Assembly: GCF_009674825.1 (NCBI RefSeq)
Contig: NZ_WKJH01000021.1
Span: 62,001-126,000, forward strand
Direction of reading: 5' to 3'
DNA: 64,000 nt
DNA from: Maribacter luteus
GTDB taxonomy: Bacteria > Bacteroidota > Bacteroidia > Flavobacteriales > Flavobacteriaceae
Shown here: piece after piece, positions 45,903 through 55,597 of the stretch
Position numbering within the stretch: position 1 is the stretch's first letter
Layout: each line of letters starts with the position of its first letter
The notes under the pieces: generated by a model
Told to the model about the DNA's origin: nothing
Database searches by the model: none
Seen by the model: the letters and a program-made list of their open reading frames with translations, nothing else
Translations under genes and position numbers: made by a program

Positions 45903-46829
45903 ATGAAAGTTACCGTAGTAGGTGCAGGTGCTGTAGGCGCTAGTTGTGCCGAGTATATTGCCATTAAGGATTTTGCTTCTGAAGTCGTAATATTGGATAT
46001 TAAGGAAGGCTATGCCGAAGGCAAGGCAATGGACTTGATGCAAACAGCTTCTTTAAACGGATTTGATACAAAAATCACGGGATCTACCAGTGATTACTCT
46101 AAAACCGCAGGTAGTGATATCGCTGTCATTACTTCAGGTATTCCAAGAAAGCCTGGAATGACACGTGAGGAATTGATCGGAATAAATGCCGGTATCGTTA
46201 AAACAGTTGCACAGAACCTTGTAAAAGAATCTCCAAATGTTATTTTGATCGTTGTTAGTAATCCTATGGATACAATGACATATTTGGCTCATAAAGTAAC
46301 AGGATTGCCTAAAAACAGAATTATAGGTATGGGTGGTGCTTTGGACAGTGCACGCTTTAAATATCGTTTAGCTGAAGCCTTAGAAGCACCAATATCCGAT
46401 ATCGATGGTATGGTTATAGGTGGCCATAGTGATACAGGAATGGTCCCATTGGCTTCACAAGCAACTAGAAATAGTGTTAGAGTATCTGAATTCATCAGTG
46501 AAGATCGTTTACAACAAGTTGTTGAGGATACAAAGGTTGGTGGTGCTACCTTGACCAAATTATTAGGAACTAGTGCTTGGTATGCCCCTGGTGCGGCAGT
46601 ATCCGCATTGGTTCAGGCGATTGCTTGTGATCAGAAAAAAATGTTCCCTTGCTCCACTATGTTAGACGGTGAATATGGTCTTTCTGATATTTGCATAGGT
46701 GTACCGGTTATTTTAGGTAAGAATGGTATTGAGAAAATCGTTGACGTGCCTCTTTCAGATGCTGAAAAAGCTAAAATGAAAGAAAGCGCAGAAGGTGTTA
46801 AGAAAACTAACGGACTTTTAGACGTTTAA
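45903..46829 (+). CDS. mdh: Malate dehydrogenase
   Basis: 308 residues, NAD-dependent, of the LDH-like MDH type. The nucleotide fold begins VVGAGAVGASCAEYIA. The substrate arginine loop is SGIPRKPGMTREELI, VSNPMDTMTYLA follows, and the catalytic histidine is in GGHSDTGMVP. It oxidises malate to oxaloacetate in the TCA cycle. It is monocistronic, with its own promoter and terminator. Confidence 0.96.
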   Translation: MKVTVVGAGAVGASCAEYIAIKDFASEVVILDIKEGYAEGKAMDLMQTASLNGFDTKITGSTSDYSKTAGSDIAVITSGIPRKPGMTREELIGINAGIVKTVAQNLVKESPNVILIVVSNPMDTMTYLAHKVTGLPKNRIIGMGGALDSARFKYRLAEALEAPISDIDGMVIGGHSDTGMVPLASQATRNSVRVSEFISEDRLQQVVEDTKVGGATLTKLLGTSAWYAPGAAVSALVQAIACDQKKMFPCSTMLDGEYGLSDICIGVPVILGKNGIEKIVDVPLSDAEKAKMKESAEGVKKTNGLLDV

Positions 46830-46854
46830 GACAACACTTTAATATAATGTTACA

Positions 46855-46896
46855 AAAGGCATCCTGATTTATTTGATCAGGGTGCCTTTGTTTTTT
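46855..46896 (+). terminator. Terminator of mdh
   Basis: An AAAGGCATCCTGAT / ATCAGGGTGCCTTT stem with one wobble is followed by T-rich sequence. Confidence 0.85.
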
Positions 46897-46915
46897 ACAT
46901 TAACTTACAAATATA

Positions 46916-46946
46916 TTGCCAATTCTTAGGGTAAATCATATATTTG
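46916..46946 (+). promoter_or_regulatory. Promoter of secDF
   Basis: TTG at 46916-46918, exactly 20 bases of spacer, and TATATTTG (followed by C) at 46939-46946 form a complete Bacteroidota primary sigma promoter 40 bases before the start codon. Confidence 0.7.
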
Positions 46947-46986
46947 CAGGCTGTTGAGAAAAGCACACATAAAATATTCATAACCA

Positions 46987-49959
46987 ATGCAAAATAAAGG
47001 ACTTATAAAGCTTTTTGCCTTCTTATTCGGGCTTGTTAGTATCTATCAATTATCGTATACCTTCATTACGAGTAAGATTGAAAATGATGCTGAAGAATAT
47101 GCGACCAATAAAATTTCCAATGCTGAGGAAGATTATCTTTCTAAAAGGGAAGCTTTGGAAATCAGCTATTTAGATTCTATAGGGAGCAATCCTATATTAG
47201 GGTTTACTTCTTATGATGAAGCCAAAAAGAAGGAATTGAACAAAGGTCTCGACCTTAAAGGGGGGATCAATGTTACCCTGCAAATATCCGTAAAGGATAT
47301 TTTGAAAGGGTTGGCGGATAATTCTAAGAGTCCAATATTCAATAAAGCCTTGGCAGATGCCGATTTGGCATCGAAAAGTAGTGATGATACCTATGTAGAT
47401 CTCTTTTTTGATGCTTTCGACAATATCAAGGGAGATACCAAATTGGCTTCACCGGATATTTTCGCGAATAAGACGTTGAGCGATGAAATCAACTTCCAAA
47501 TGACAGATGATGAGGTTAAACCCATTATCCGTAGGAAAATAGATGAATCCATTGTTTCCGCTTTTGAGGTATTGCGTGAACGTATTGATGGTTTTGGGGT
47601 AACCCAACCTAATATCCAAAGGGAAGGTAATTCAGGAAGGATTCTGGTCGAATTGCCAGGTGCTAGGGATATTGCAAGGGCCCAAGAGCTTTTGTCCAGT
47701 ACCGCTCAATTGGAGTTTTGGGAAACCTATGAACAGAACAATCCAAGTTTTGGAAACTTTATAGTAGCCGCCAATGAAAGGCTTAAAACCCTTGTTAAAA
47801 CGGAAAAGGTCGAAGAACCGGTAAAAGAGGAATCAGAATTGGATTCCTTGTTATCCGATGTTACCGATTCATTGGATCTTCCGACTCAGGTGAATCCATT
47901 GTATGATATATTGCTTCCTGCTAACCCAGGTACGCATGCCATGTTCAGGGCCGCTGTTAAAGATACGGCCAAAGTGGGTGAATATCTTAGGATGCCGGAG
48001 ATACAACGATTATTGCCAGCTGATATCCAATTTACCAAGTTCTTATGGGAAAGGCCTTCTTCCGACGATGTTGAAGTACTTGATCTGTATGCTTTGAAAT
48101 CAAATAGAAGTGGTTCACCTAGGATAAGTGGTGATGTGGTAAGTGATGCTCGGGATACCTATGATGAATTCAACAAGCCTGCGGTATCAATGAGTATGAA
48201 CTCAAGAGGTGCAAAAGAGTGGCAGAAGTTAACAAGTGATGCGAATATCAACAACACGGGGATTGCCGTTGTTCTTGACAATAAAGTATATACCGCTCCG
48301 GGTTGTTCGGTTGTTGGTGGTATTTCCGGTGGTGGTACCGAAATCACAGGTAGTTTTACCGTAGAGGAAACCAAGGATATCGCAAATGTATTGCGAGCTG
48401 GTAAATTACCGGCAAAAGCTGAGATCATTCAATCCAATGTTGTTGGTCCTTCATTGGGTCAAGAAGCTATTAATAGCGGATTTATATCTTTCTTGATCGC
48501 TATGGCTATCGTATTGGTGTGGATGGTGTTTTACTATGGTAAAGCAGGTCTTTTCGCCGATATCGCATTGTTGTTGAATATTCTTTTGATATTCGGTGTT
48601 TTAACTAGTTTAAGTGCTGTTCTTACGTTACCTGGTATTGCCGGTATTGTTTTGACCATTGGTATGTCGGTAGATGCGAACGTACTGATCTTTGAACGGA
48701 TCAAAGAAGAATTGGATAGGGGCAAAGGAAGGTCCCAAGCGGTTGCCGATGGTTTCGGTAATGCCCTTTCTTCTATTTTGGATGCGAATATCACCACAGG
48801 TTTAACGGCCTTGATCTTATTCTTGTTCGGTACTGGTCCGATAAAAGGTTTTGCAACGACCTTATTAATAGGTATCGTTACTTCATTGTTCACCGCAATA
48901 TTCATTACTAGACTCTTAGTGGATTGGTATTTAAGTGGAAAAGGAAGAACATTGGATTTTTCAACCGGACTTACAAAGAACTTGTTCAAAAATTTGGACA
49001 TCGATTTCTTGAGCAAGAGAAAAATAGCATATGTGATCTCATTGATTTTGGTCGCCGTAAGTATATTTTCCTTGTTCTTTGGACAAGGGTTACAACAAGG
49101 TGTGGACTTTATCGGTGGACGTTCATACCAAGTACGTTTTGAGCATGAGGTTAGTGCTTCTGAGATTGCTTCCGAATTGAATACCGTTTTCGGAAGTGGT
49201 ACCAATGTTAAAACTTATGGAGAGGATAATCAGATAAAAATCACAACACCTTATAAGGTTGATGTCGAAGGTGTAGAGGTTGATGATGAGATTCAGACTA
49301 AATTGTATACGTCGCTTCAAAAATATCTTCCTGATGGATTGTCGAAAGATGATTTTATACTCGGTAGCGAGGATAAGGCCGTAGGTATTATGCAATCTGT
49401 GAAAGTAGGGCCTACTATTGCGGATGATATTAAAAAGAATGCGTTTTTGGCCATTATCGGGTCTTTAGCTGTGGTGTTCCTATATATCCTATTGCGTTTT
49501 AGAAAATGGCAATTTTCTTTAGGAGCGGTCGTAGCGGTATTCCATGATGTTATGATCGTGTTGGGTATCTTCTCTTTGACCGGAAAGATAATGCCGTTCA
49601 ATATGGAAATTGATCAAGCTTTTATAGCGGCAATACTAACGGTTATCGGTTACTCATTGAATGATACCGTGGTTGTTTTTGACCGTATTCGTGAAATAAC
49701 CGGAGAGCGTGGCTGGCATGGTGGTGTCAATATCAACAATGCAGTAAATAGTACTTTAGGTCGTACCTTGAATACTTCGTTAACTACATTGGTAGTGTTA
49801 TTGGCCATATTCATATTTGGGGGCGAATCTTTACGAGGCTTTATGTTCGCGATGATCGTTGGTGTTGTAGTAGGTACGTACTCATCTGTATTTATAGCAA
49901 CTCCCGTAATGTTCGATACCTTGAAGAATAAGATTAGTGGTCCTGAGGAAAAGGCATAA
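46987..49959 (+). CDS. secDF: Fused protein translocase subunit SecDF
   Basis: 990 residues combining SecD (about 1-650) and SecF (about 680-985) in one chain, as usual in Bacteroidota. SecD shows TM1, GLDLKGGINVTLQIS, FEVLRERIDGFGVTQPNIQ, a large periplasmic P1 domain and the multi-TM core with DANVLIFERIKEEL. SecF shows GVDFIGGRSYQVRF and DTVVVFDRIREITG. It couples proton flow to the release of proteins translocated by SecYEG. The start is ATG 46987 and it has its own promoter. It ends at a palindromic terminator. Confidence 0.97.
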   Translation: MQNKGLIKLFAFLFGLVSIYQLSYTFITSKIENDAEEYATNKISNAEEDYLSKREALEISYLDSIGSNPILGFTSYDEAKKKELNKGLDLKGGINVTLQISVKDILKGLADNSKSPIFNKALADADLASKSSDDTYVDLFFDAFDNIKGDTKLASPDIFANKTLSDEINFQMTDDEVKPIIRRKIDESIVSAFEVLRERIDGFGVTQPNIQREGNSGRILVELPGARDIARAQELLSSTAQLEFWETYEQNNPSFGNFIVAANERLKTLVKTEKVEEPVKEESELDSLLSDVTDSLDLPTQVNPLYDILLPANPGTHAMFRAAVKDTAKVGEYLRMPEIQRLLPADIQFTKFLWERPSSDDVEVLDLYALKSNRSGSPRISGDVVSDARDTYDEFNKPAVSMSMNSRGAKEWQKLTSDANINNTGIAVVLDNKVYTAPGCSVVGGISGGGTEITGSFTVEETKDIANVLRAGKLPAKAEIIQSNVVGPSLGQEAINSGFISFLIAMAIVLVWMVFYYGKAGLFADIALLLNILLIFGVLTSLSAVLTLPGIAGIVLTIGMSVDANVLIFERIKEELDRGKGRSQAVADGFGNALSSILDANITTGLTALILFLFGTGPIKGFATTLLIGIVTSLFTAIFITRLLVDWYLSGKGRTLDFSTGLTKNLFKNLDIDFLSKRKIAYVISLILVAVSIFSLFFGQGLQQGVDFIGGRSYQVRFEHEVSASEIASELNTVFGSGTNVKTYGEDNQIKITTPYKVDVEGVEVDDEIQTKLYTSLQKYLPDGLSKDDFILGSEDKAVGIMQSVKVGPTIADDIKKNAFLAIIGSLAVVFLYILLRFRKWQFSLGAVVAVFHDVMIVLGIFSLTGKIMPFNMEIDQAFIAAILTVIGYSLNDTVVVFDRIREITGERGWHGGVNINNAVNSTLGRTLNTSLTTLVVLLAIFIFGGESLRGFMFAMIVGVVVGTYSSVFIATPVMFDTLKNKISGPEEKA

Positions 49960-49980
49960 GAAATATTTAAAAGAAGCAAT

Positions 49981-50012
49981 AAAAAAAGGCCGCTGATCAG
50001 CGGCCTTTTTTT
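49981..50012. terminator. Bidirectional terminator after secDF
   Basis: A perfect 32-base palindrome (arm AAAAAAAGGCCGCTGA), transcribed as a hairpin with A and T tracts on both sides, between convergent genes. Confidence 0.92.
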
Positions 50013-50020
50013 ATATCTTT

Positions 50021-50401
50021 TTAGGAGTGTAACAACCATTTTTTAGCCTCTTTCTCTGTTGCGAATATTTCGCACTCATAGCCAAAGTTGCGGATAAACG
50101 TGGCCAAAACCTCGTATTCCAGGCGCAGTTTGTCGTTTGGGATAACAGCAGTAAGTTTATAATCGGGCATAAACCCTATTGCGACGAGTTTGTCGGCAAG
50201 AGCAAAGGAATGGTCAAGTTTAAGCCTTTTGTCTAAATGGGTGACCGCCATTATTTTATTTAATCCATGCTTTTTGCATAACGGGGGTATTTCTGACCAT
50301 GCGTTGAGGGTTTCCTCTAATTCATTATCGATATCTCGCGTTCCGGTAAATTCGGCTTCAACAAAGTCGTCATGTACTTTTAAGCGTAATGTAATAGGCA
50401 T
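50021..50401 (-). CDS. SpoIIAA-like (STAS/SEC14-type) protein
   Basis: 126 residues without a signal peptide. The pattern matches small SpoIIAA-like proteins: starts MPITLRLKVHDDFVEAEFTG, has a central helix region LADKLVAIGFMPDYKLTAV and ends FATEKEAKKWLL. The family is thought to bind lipid or small molecules or act as an antagonist-type regulator, and function is open. A paralogue with the same organisation lies 478 bases upstream on the same strand. Confidence 0.7.
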   Translation of the reverse strand: MPITLRLKVHDDFVEAEFTGTRDIDNELEETLNAWSEIPPLCKKHGLNKIMAVTHLDKRLKLDHSFALADKLVAIGFMPDYKLTAVIPNDKLRLEYEVLATFIRNFGYECEIFATEKEAKKWLLHS

Positions 50402-50879
50402 AATCAGTTGTTTTTGATATGATTTGGTTTATTTGAATCCATGCATTGTCAATCTTCATTAAAAGTCAGAATTAGTTAATGTTCCAGTTTCTTGTACAAA
50501 ACTGACGGATAATGAAATTTAATAAAGTTGTCAGGTTTAAAAAGGAATTGGGGAAATATGGATAGGCGTTGAAATAACCTAAGTTTCTTTCAAAAGAATA
50601 TAATAAGAGTACACAGTGGGTTTATATTGCTCCTTTGTTTATTCATTTCCATATGACCTCCTAAGCATCTCGTATAAATTAAATGCAAACATTAAAATAA
50701 TTCAAAGAGCCCTGTTAAAAAACAGTTCGCGTATCCATCATTGAAACGGACAAAAAATAAAAATTCAAATTTACTTCAGTTAAAGCGAATTTTCAACTAT
50801 TAATTGAAATAATGTGTTTTTATTTACAAGGAAACCATAGAAAAAAACTACACTGATCGTAGTTAAAGAACCTATGTGC
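50402..50879. other. 478-base non-coding gap between paralogues
   Basis: AT-rich, with no credible reading frame on either strand. It holds a minus-strand terminator at its right edge and probably the promoter of the left gene, but I see no clear TAnnTTTG on the minus strand. A small CTGTT / AACAG hairpin occurs near 50714-50727. Confidence 0.5.
50841..50864 (-). terminator. Terminator of right SpoIIAA-like gene
   Basis: Read on the minus strand, AACTAC / GTAGTT with a seven-base loop is followed by seven T residues, 16 bases past the stop codon. Confidence 0.7.
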
Positions 50880-51266
50880 TTAATGTGATTTTTTCAATAA
50901 CCATTTTAAGGCTTCAGATTCTGATAGGAATAATTTTATTTTATAATTCAGGCGGGAGGCACAGTTTTCAAAAAAGGTTAAATTGGCATACTCGATTTGA
51001 TTTGATCCAACACCGGCAATTTTAAAATCTTTGCCAAAAGAAAGTTTATCTATGGCCTCGGCTACTTCGAACATGCTACTTGGTGGTATACGACCTTCTA
51101 TCTTTGAACGAACCAATATCTGATTCATATTGCTTGCCTCGCACAGACGGGTAATCTCTGTCCATATTCGTATGCCTTCCTGACCTTCTTGCCCTAAGGT
51201 TCTTTGGCCAGTTAGTACTATTTTTAAATGGTCCTTTTGTAGTCGGGGGGTTAATTCTACAGGCAT
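50880..51266 (-). CDS. SpoIIAA-like protein, paralogue of neighbour
   Basis: 128 residues. It aligns in outline with the protein at 50021-50401: N-terminal MPVELTPRLQKDHLKIVLTG, helix VAEAIDKLSFGKDFKIAGVG and ending FLSESEALKWLLKK. Sequence identity is low, so the duplication is old. It is cytoplasmic and of unknown function. It has its own terminator and is therefore probably expressed separately from its paralogue. Confidence 0.7.
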   Translation of the reverse strand: MPVELTPRLQKDHLKIVLTGQRTLGQEGQEGIRIWTEITRLCEASNMNQILVRSKIEGRIPPSSMFEVAEAIDKLSFGKDFKIAGVGSNQIEYANLTFFENCASRLNYKIKLFLSESEALKWLLKKSH

Positions 51267-51343
51267 TTCAATTATTTTTCAAATGCGTAATATATTGAAA
51301 AATAATAAATTAACGTCAGTTATCTATCCAAAAAAGTGTATTG

Positions 51344-52585
51344 TTAAGGAATAACAACTTTACCTGAAGAGCCTTCGTTACTACTTTTTAGTACAAACTT
51401 ATACTGTGGTTTTAAACCCACTTCTTCACGATGCGATACAAATATGATGGTAGTCTGGGTTTCGTTGGCCATTTTATTGACTAAAGAAACCAATAGCGCT
51501 GCAGATTCATCATCAAGGCCTGCTGTCGGTTCATCCAATATCAATAATAAAGGATGTTTTATCATGGCCCTTGTGGTCATCACCAATCGCTTTTGACCTA
51601 GGGTCAAATCATGAAAAAGGGTATTTTTTAAATGCCACATCCCTATGAGTTGAAGCCATTCCTTGGCAAGTCTTAACTGTGCCTCGGTAGGTAATACATA
51701 TAATCCTATGGAATCTAAAATGCCAGAGATCATCATATGTTCCAACGAGTGGTAGCCTGTGAATTTGTCGGTCATTGATGGTGTAAAGTACCCTATGTTC
51801 TTTTTAATGTCCCAGATACTCTCCCCACTTCCTTTTTTTTGCCCAAAAAGAAAAAGTTCCTGTCCGTAACCTTTTGGATTTTCCCCAGTGATCATAGAAA
51901 GAATCGTGGTCTTTCCACTGCCGTTTTCGCCACTGAGTTCCCAAAATTGACCTCTATCTATTTTCCATGTGATATTGTTTAAAATGGGCCTATTGTTATA
52001 ACTGACATTAATTCCTTTTAATGAAATCAAATTATCTTGGTTATATTCTACTTCTTTTATGGGAGGGGGAATATCTCCGGTTAGTTTTTGATGATTTACC
52101 GAGGTTATCGATTTTAAGTTGGGTAGTTCCATAATTGAATTTCCAACAAGTTCAATAAAGTTGGTAATGAAGGGTAAGAGGTCTTCCTTTCTACTTATAA
52201 TTTGTATTAGGATTATGTCTTTGGCAATGTTTGTAAGCTCTTCCCTTAATACTGTCTGGTACTGTTTGTCAAGATTGTCAAAAGGATTGTCCAGGATTAT
52301 ATAATCCGGTTTTGATTTCAATAGGTGGCGGAGTAAGGCTTTTTTCTGTTCTCCACTCGACATGGATTGTAGGCTTTGTGGACGGTTAAGGGTTAGTCCG
52401 CTATCACCGTGTCTACTTTCCTCGTCAATTAGTTTCGTTAAGGCAATTTTTGAAAAAAGGGCACCTTGTAAGCCTTTCAGTCCGTCGAAATATTTCGTGG
52501 CTTTTCCATCCAGGATTTCATTGATGAAATCCGTTGTTCTGGATTCGTTCGTGATGAAAACGGCCCAATGTTTTGCTTTTTTCAT
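51344..52585 (-). CDS. Tandem ABC ATPase, ModF-like, first half degenerate
   Basis: 413 residues containing two ABC domains. The first (about 1-165) keeps a signature-like MSSGEQKKAL and Walker B DYIILDNPFDNLD but has no Walker A. The second (about 185-405) is complete: GENGSGKTTIL, signature LTLGQKRL, Walker B LLILDEPTAGLDD and the switch His in VSHREE. This resembles ModF (PhrA)-type soluble double ATPases. No permease or binding-protein gene is adjacent. The transported or regulated target is unknown. A cytoplasmic or non-transport role is plausible. Confidence 0.8.
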   Translation of the reverse strand: MKKAKHWAVFITNESRTTDFINEILDGKATKYFDGLKGLQGALFSKIALTKLIDEESRHGDSGLTLNRPQSLQSMSSGEQKKALLRHLLKSKPDYIILDNPFDNLDKQYQTVLREELTNIAKDIILIQIISRKEDLLPFITNFIELVGNSIMELPNLKSITSVNHQKLTGDIPPPIKEVEYNQDNLISLKGINVSYNNRPILNNITWKIDRGQFWELSGENGSGKTTILSMITGENPKGYGQELFLFGQKKGSGESIWDIKKNIGYFTPSMTDKFTGYHSLEHMMISGILDSIGLYVLPTEAQLRLAKEWLQLIGMWHLKNTLFHDLTLGQKRLVMTTRAMIKHPLLLILDEPTAGLDDESAALLVSLVNKMANETQTTIIFVSHREEVGLKPQYKFVLKSSNEGSSGKVVIP

Positions 52586-52790
52586 TTCTAAAAGGAAATT
52601 TTAATCAAAGATACGCTGAAAAGAAGGCATATAAAAGGTTGTTGGCCGGTCGGAAAGGTTGTACTCCTTAATAATAACTTCAATTGTCATCAAAATATTA
52701 TTTTATGTTTTCTATTGTAGATGCTCTTTGTTTTTCGAATATTATGAGGTATTTTCAGTGCTTGAAAAAGCTGATTAAAATTGAATCGAA

Positions 52791-55562
52791 ATGGAAGAAG
52801 CAATAACACTTAAGAGCGTAGAGAAGGAAATGGGTAAGGCTTTTAAGGGGCTTAGGTTTTTACTAGAGGCCTTACATGAAGTATTGGTTGAGAACGGTGA
52901 ACGTGAAATTGCGAAATCAATTCCATGGATCAATGAGGGGCAGCTTCAGGAAGTACCCATTACCCCTAAAACCCTTCAATTGTATTCCCTAATATTTCAA
53001 TTGGTGAATATGGTCGAGATCAATAATGCCGTGCAGAAGCGAAGGGCTTTGGAAGAAAGCGATCTAGCTGGTGTTAATGGTCTATGGGCTTCAAACCTTA
53101 AATCTTTAAAAGAAGCGGGTATGGGGGAAAACGAGGTCATACCTATTTTGAAGGAAATCTCAGTTGAACCGGTTCTAACTGCGCACCCTACCGAGGCTAA
53201 GAGGGCTACGGTATTGGAACATCATCGTGAGCTTTACCTTCTTTTGGTGAAAATGGAGAATACCATGTATTCCCAGTATGAGAAAGCCAATATCAGGAAT
53301 ACCATAAAACTTAGTTTATACCGTCTTTGGAAGACAGGTGAGATATATTTGGAAAAACCCGATGTAGAATCGGAATTGAGAAATATTGTACATTATTTGG
53401 TCAATGTATTTCCCGAGGTCATTCCCATCATTGATCAGCGATTAGTACAGGCTGCTCAGATATTGGACATGAATAAGGGAGCAATACAAAGCAGCCATGC
53501 CTATCCTAAGATTACTTTTGGTAACTGGGTGGGTGGTGATCGTGACGGCCATCCTTTGGTGACAGCAGATGTAACCCAGAATACTTTACTGCACTTACGG
53601 CTCAATGCTTTTGTGGTCATAAGCAGAAAACTAAACGAGTTGGTTAGGCGACTTAGTTTTAGTATTCCTTTGGAGGGTTGCTCCAAACCTTACCAAACCC
53701 GTGTCCTAGAGATGGTTTCTGAATTGGGAGACGAAAGAGGAAATAGGGTTTTGGGAAGAAATACAGGGGAAGCGTTTAGGCAAATTATTTCTTTGATGTT
53801 GGCGAAATTGCCAGTAGACACAGAACGTGGCCATGCGACCAAATTATCCAATACCAAAGGGGCCTATATACATTCTTCCCAGTTAAGATCCGATCTAGGG
53901 TTGTTGCAAAATGAATTGTTAAGTTATGGGGCTAAATCAGTCGCATATGAAGATGTGACTTCCGCTTTGCGTATTGTCGAGGTTTTCGGTTTTCATCTTG
54001 CTGCATTGGATATACGTCAAAACAGTACATTTCATGATAAGGCCATAGAGCAGTTACTGAAAGCGGCCCATTGGGAGCAAAGTTCTTTTAGTGAATGGAA
54101 TGAAGAAAAGAGGACTGCCTTTTTGTTAAAGGAGCTACAGCATGCCAGGCCGTTTGTACACTTTAAAACCCCATTGGATAAGGAGGCCAAAGCGGTTATG
54201 GAATGTTATAGAACCATTGAGGAGCATACGGCAACTTATGGTTTTAACTGTATAGGGTCGTTTATCGTAAGTATGACGCGTTCTTTCTCTGATCTAATGA
54301 CCGTTTATCTCTTGGCCAAGGAAGCCGGACTCACATTTATGTCAGACGATGGATTGGTTTCTAAAATGCACGTGGTGCCGCTTTTGGAAACGATAGAAGA
54401 TTTAAAGAACGGTCCCGTTATTCTGGCGGAATACTTTTTGAACCCGATTGTTCAGCGTTCTCTAAAATACCAACAAGAGCAACAAGGACTGTCTAGACCT
54501 ATGCAACAGATCATGATAGGCTATAGTGACAGTAATAAGGATGGAGGTATCATGTCCAGTAATTGGCAGTTGTACAAAGCCCAATACAAATTAGCACAGT
54601 TAGGGGAAGAGTATAATATAGACATTCGGTTCTTTCATGGTAAGGGTGGATCTATAAGTAGGGGTTCGGGTCCTACGCATTATTTTATCAAGGCACTTCC
54701 TTTTAAATCGCCAAATGGTAATATGCGACTGACAGAGCAAGGGGAGACCATTGCCCAGAAATATGCGCACAAGATGAATGCGGCCTTCAATTTGGAGTTG
54801 TTGGTAGCAAATACATTGACTAAAACATTAATGGATAATAATAGTGAGCGTAGCTATCATGAAAATGCAACTATTATCGAGTGGTTGGCCCAAGAGAGTA
54901 AAAACCAATATGCAAATCTTATAAATTCTGAAGGTTTTATAGAATATTTTAGGACCGCCACACCTATAGATGCTATTGAAACCAGTAAAATCGGTTCTAG
55001 GCCATCAAAAAGGACCGGCGCCAATACCTTGGCAGATTTAAGGGCCATACCTTGGGTGTTTTCTTGGAGCCAGGCGAGCTACCATATGACGAGTTGGTAC
55101 GGATTGGGGTCGGCCTTGGAAAAATTGAAGACCACAAAGCCATCAGAATATGAAGAGCTTAAAAAAGCCCTGGAAACAGATGCATTTCTTAAATATGTAT
55201 TTACGAATGTTGACAGTAGTCTTGTTGCAACCGATGAGAAAACGATGGAAATGTATTCTGAATTGGTGCCCAATGCGGAATTAAAGAATAAGTTTTTATC
55301 AAAATTCTTGGCAGAGTTGAAATTGATGCATTTTTATATGGATGACCTTACGGGTAAACGAATAGAGGAAAGGAGAAAGGATCTTTACTATTCCAATCAC
55401 CTAAGGGCTCCTCTGATGGATAGGTTGCATAAAAAGCAGATAGAACTTTTAGGCAAATGGAGGGTAGAAAAAACTGAAAACCCGGAAGCGGCCCAAAAGA
55501 CCCAGATAGAACTGATGTTGACTATCAATGCCATAGCAGGCGCCAATCGAAATACCGGTTGA
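52791..55562 (+). CDS. ppc: Phosphoenolpyruvate carboxylase
   Basis: 923 residues. Active-site motifs are VEPVLTAHPTEAKRATVLEH (catalytic His), GNWVGGDRDGHPLVT, GYSDSNKDGGIMSSNW and FHGKGGSISRGSGPTH. The C-terminus ends GANRNTG, where most family members end xNTG. It carboxylates PEP with bicarbonate to oxaloacetate and feeds the TCA cycle, complementing mdh in this window. Monocistronic. No clear promoter element was seen. Confidence 0.96.
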   Translation: MEEAITLKSVEKEMGKAFKGLRFLLEALHEVLVENGEREIAKSIPWINEGQLQEVPITPKTLQLYSLIFQLVNMVEINNAVQKRRALEESDLAGVNGLWASNLKSLKEAGMGENEVIPILKEISVEPVLTAHPTEAKRATVLEHHRELYLLLVKMENTMYSQYEKANIRNTIKLSLYRLWKTGEIYLEKPDVESELRNIVHYLVNVFPEVIPIIDQRLVQAAQILDMNKGAIQSSHAYPKITFGNWVGGDRDGHPLVTADVTQNTLLHLRLNAFVVISRKLNELVRRLSFSIPLEGCSKPYQTRVLEMVSELGDERGNRVLGRNTGEAFRQIISLMLAKLPVDTERGHATKLSNTKGAYIHSSQLRSDLGLLQNELLSYGAKSVAYEDVTSALRIVEVFGFHLAALDIRQNSTFHDKAIEQLLKAAHWEQSSFSEWNEEKRTAFLLKELQHARPFVHFKTPLDKEAKAVMECYRTIEEHTATYGFNCIGSFIVSMTRSFSDLMTVYLLAKEAGLTFMSDDGLVSKMHVVPLLETIEDLKNGPVILAEYFLNPIVQRSLKYQQEQQGLSRPMQQIMIGYSDSNKDGGIMSSNWQLYKAQYKLAQLGEEYNIDIRFFHGKGGSISRGSGPTHYFIKALPFKSPNGNMRLTEQGETIAQKYAHKMNAAFNLELLVANTLTKTLMDNNSERSYHENATIIEWLAQESKNQYANLINSEGFIEYFRTATPIDAIETSKIGSRPSKRTGANTLADLRAIPWVFSWSQASYHMTSWYGLGSALEKLKTTKPSEYEELKKALETDAFLKYVFTNVDSSLVATDEKTMEMYSELVPNAELKNKFLSKFLAELKLMHFYMDDLTGKRIEERRKDLYYSNHLRAPLMDRLHKKQIELLGKWRVEKTENPEAAQKTQIELMLTINAIAGANRNTG

Positions 55563-55597
55563 TCAATGGCTGGATTATTCTTTAAATGTTGAAGCCA

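Noticed and set aside
48534-49205. 223-codon open frame on the minus strand within secDF
   Set aside because: It lies entirely opposite a clearly conserved gene, has no homology I can see and no start context.
49981-50012. Perfect 32-base palindrome as a phage attachment or recombination site
   Set aside because: Position between convergent stops and flanking A/T tracts make it a bidirectional terminator; no integrase is nearby.
55565-55597. AATGGCT / AGCCATT inverted repeat between ppc and the GNAT gene
   Set aside because: Only seven pairs with a 19-base loop, overlapping the GNAT stop region, and no T tract; not reported as a terminator.
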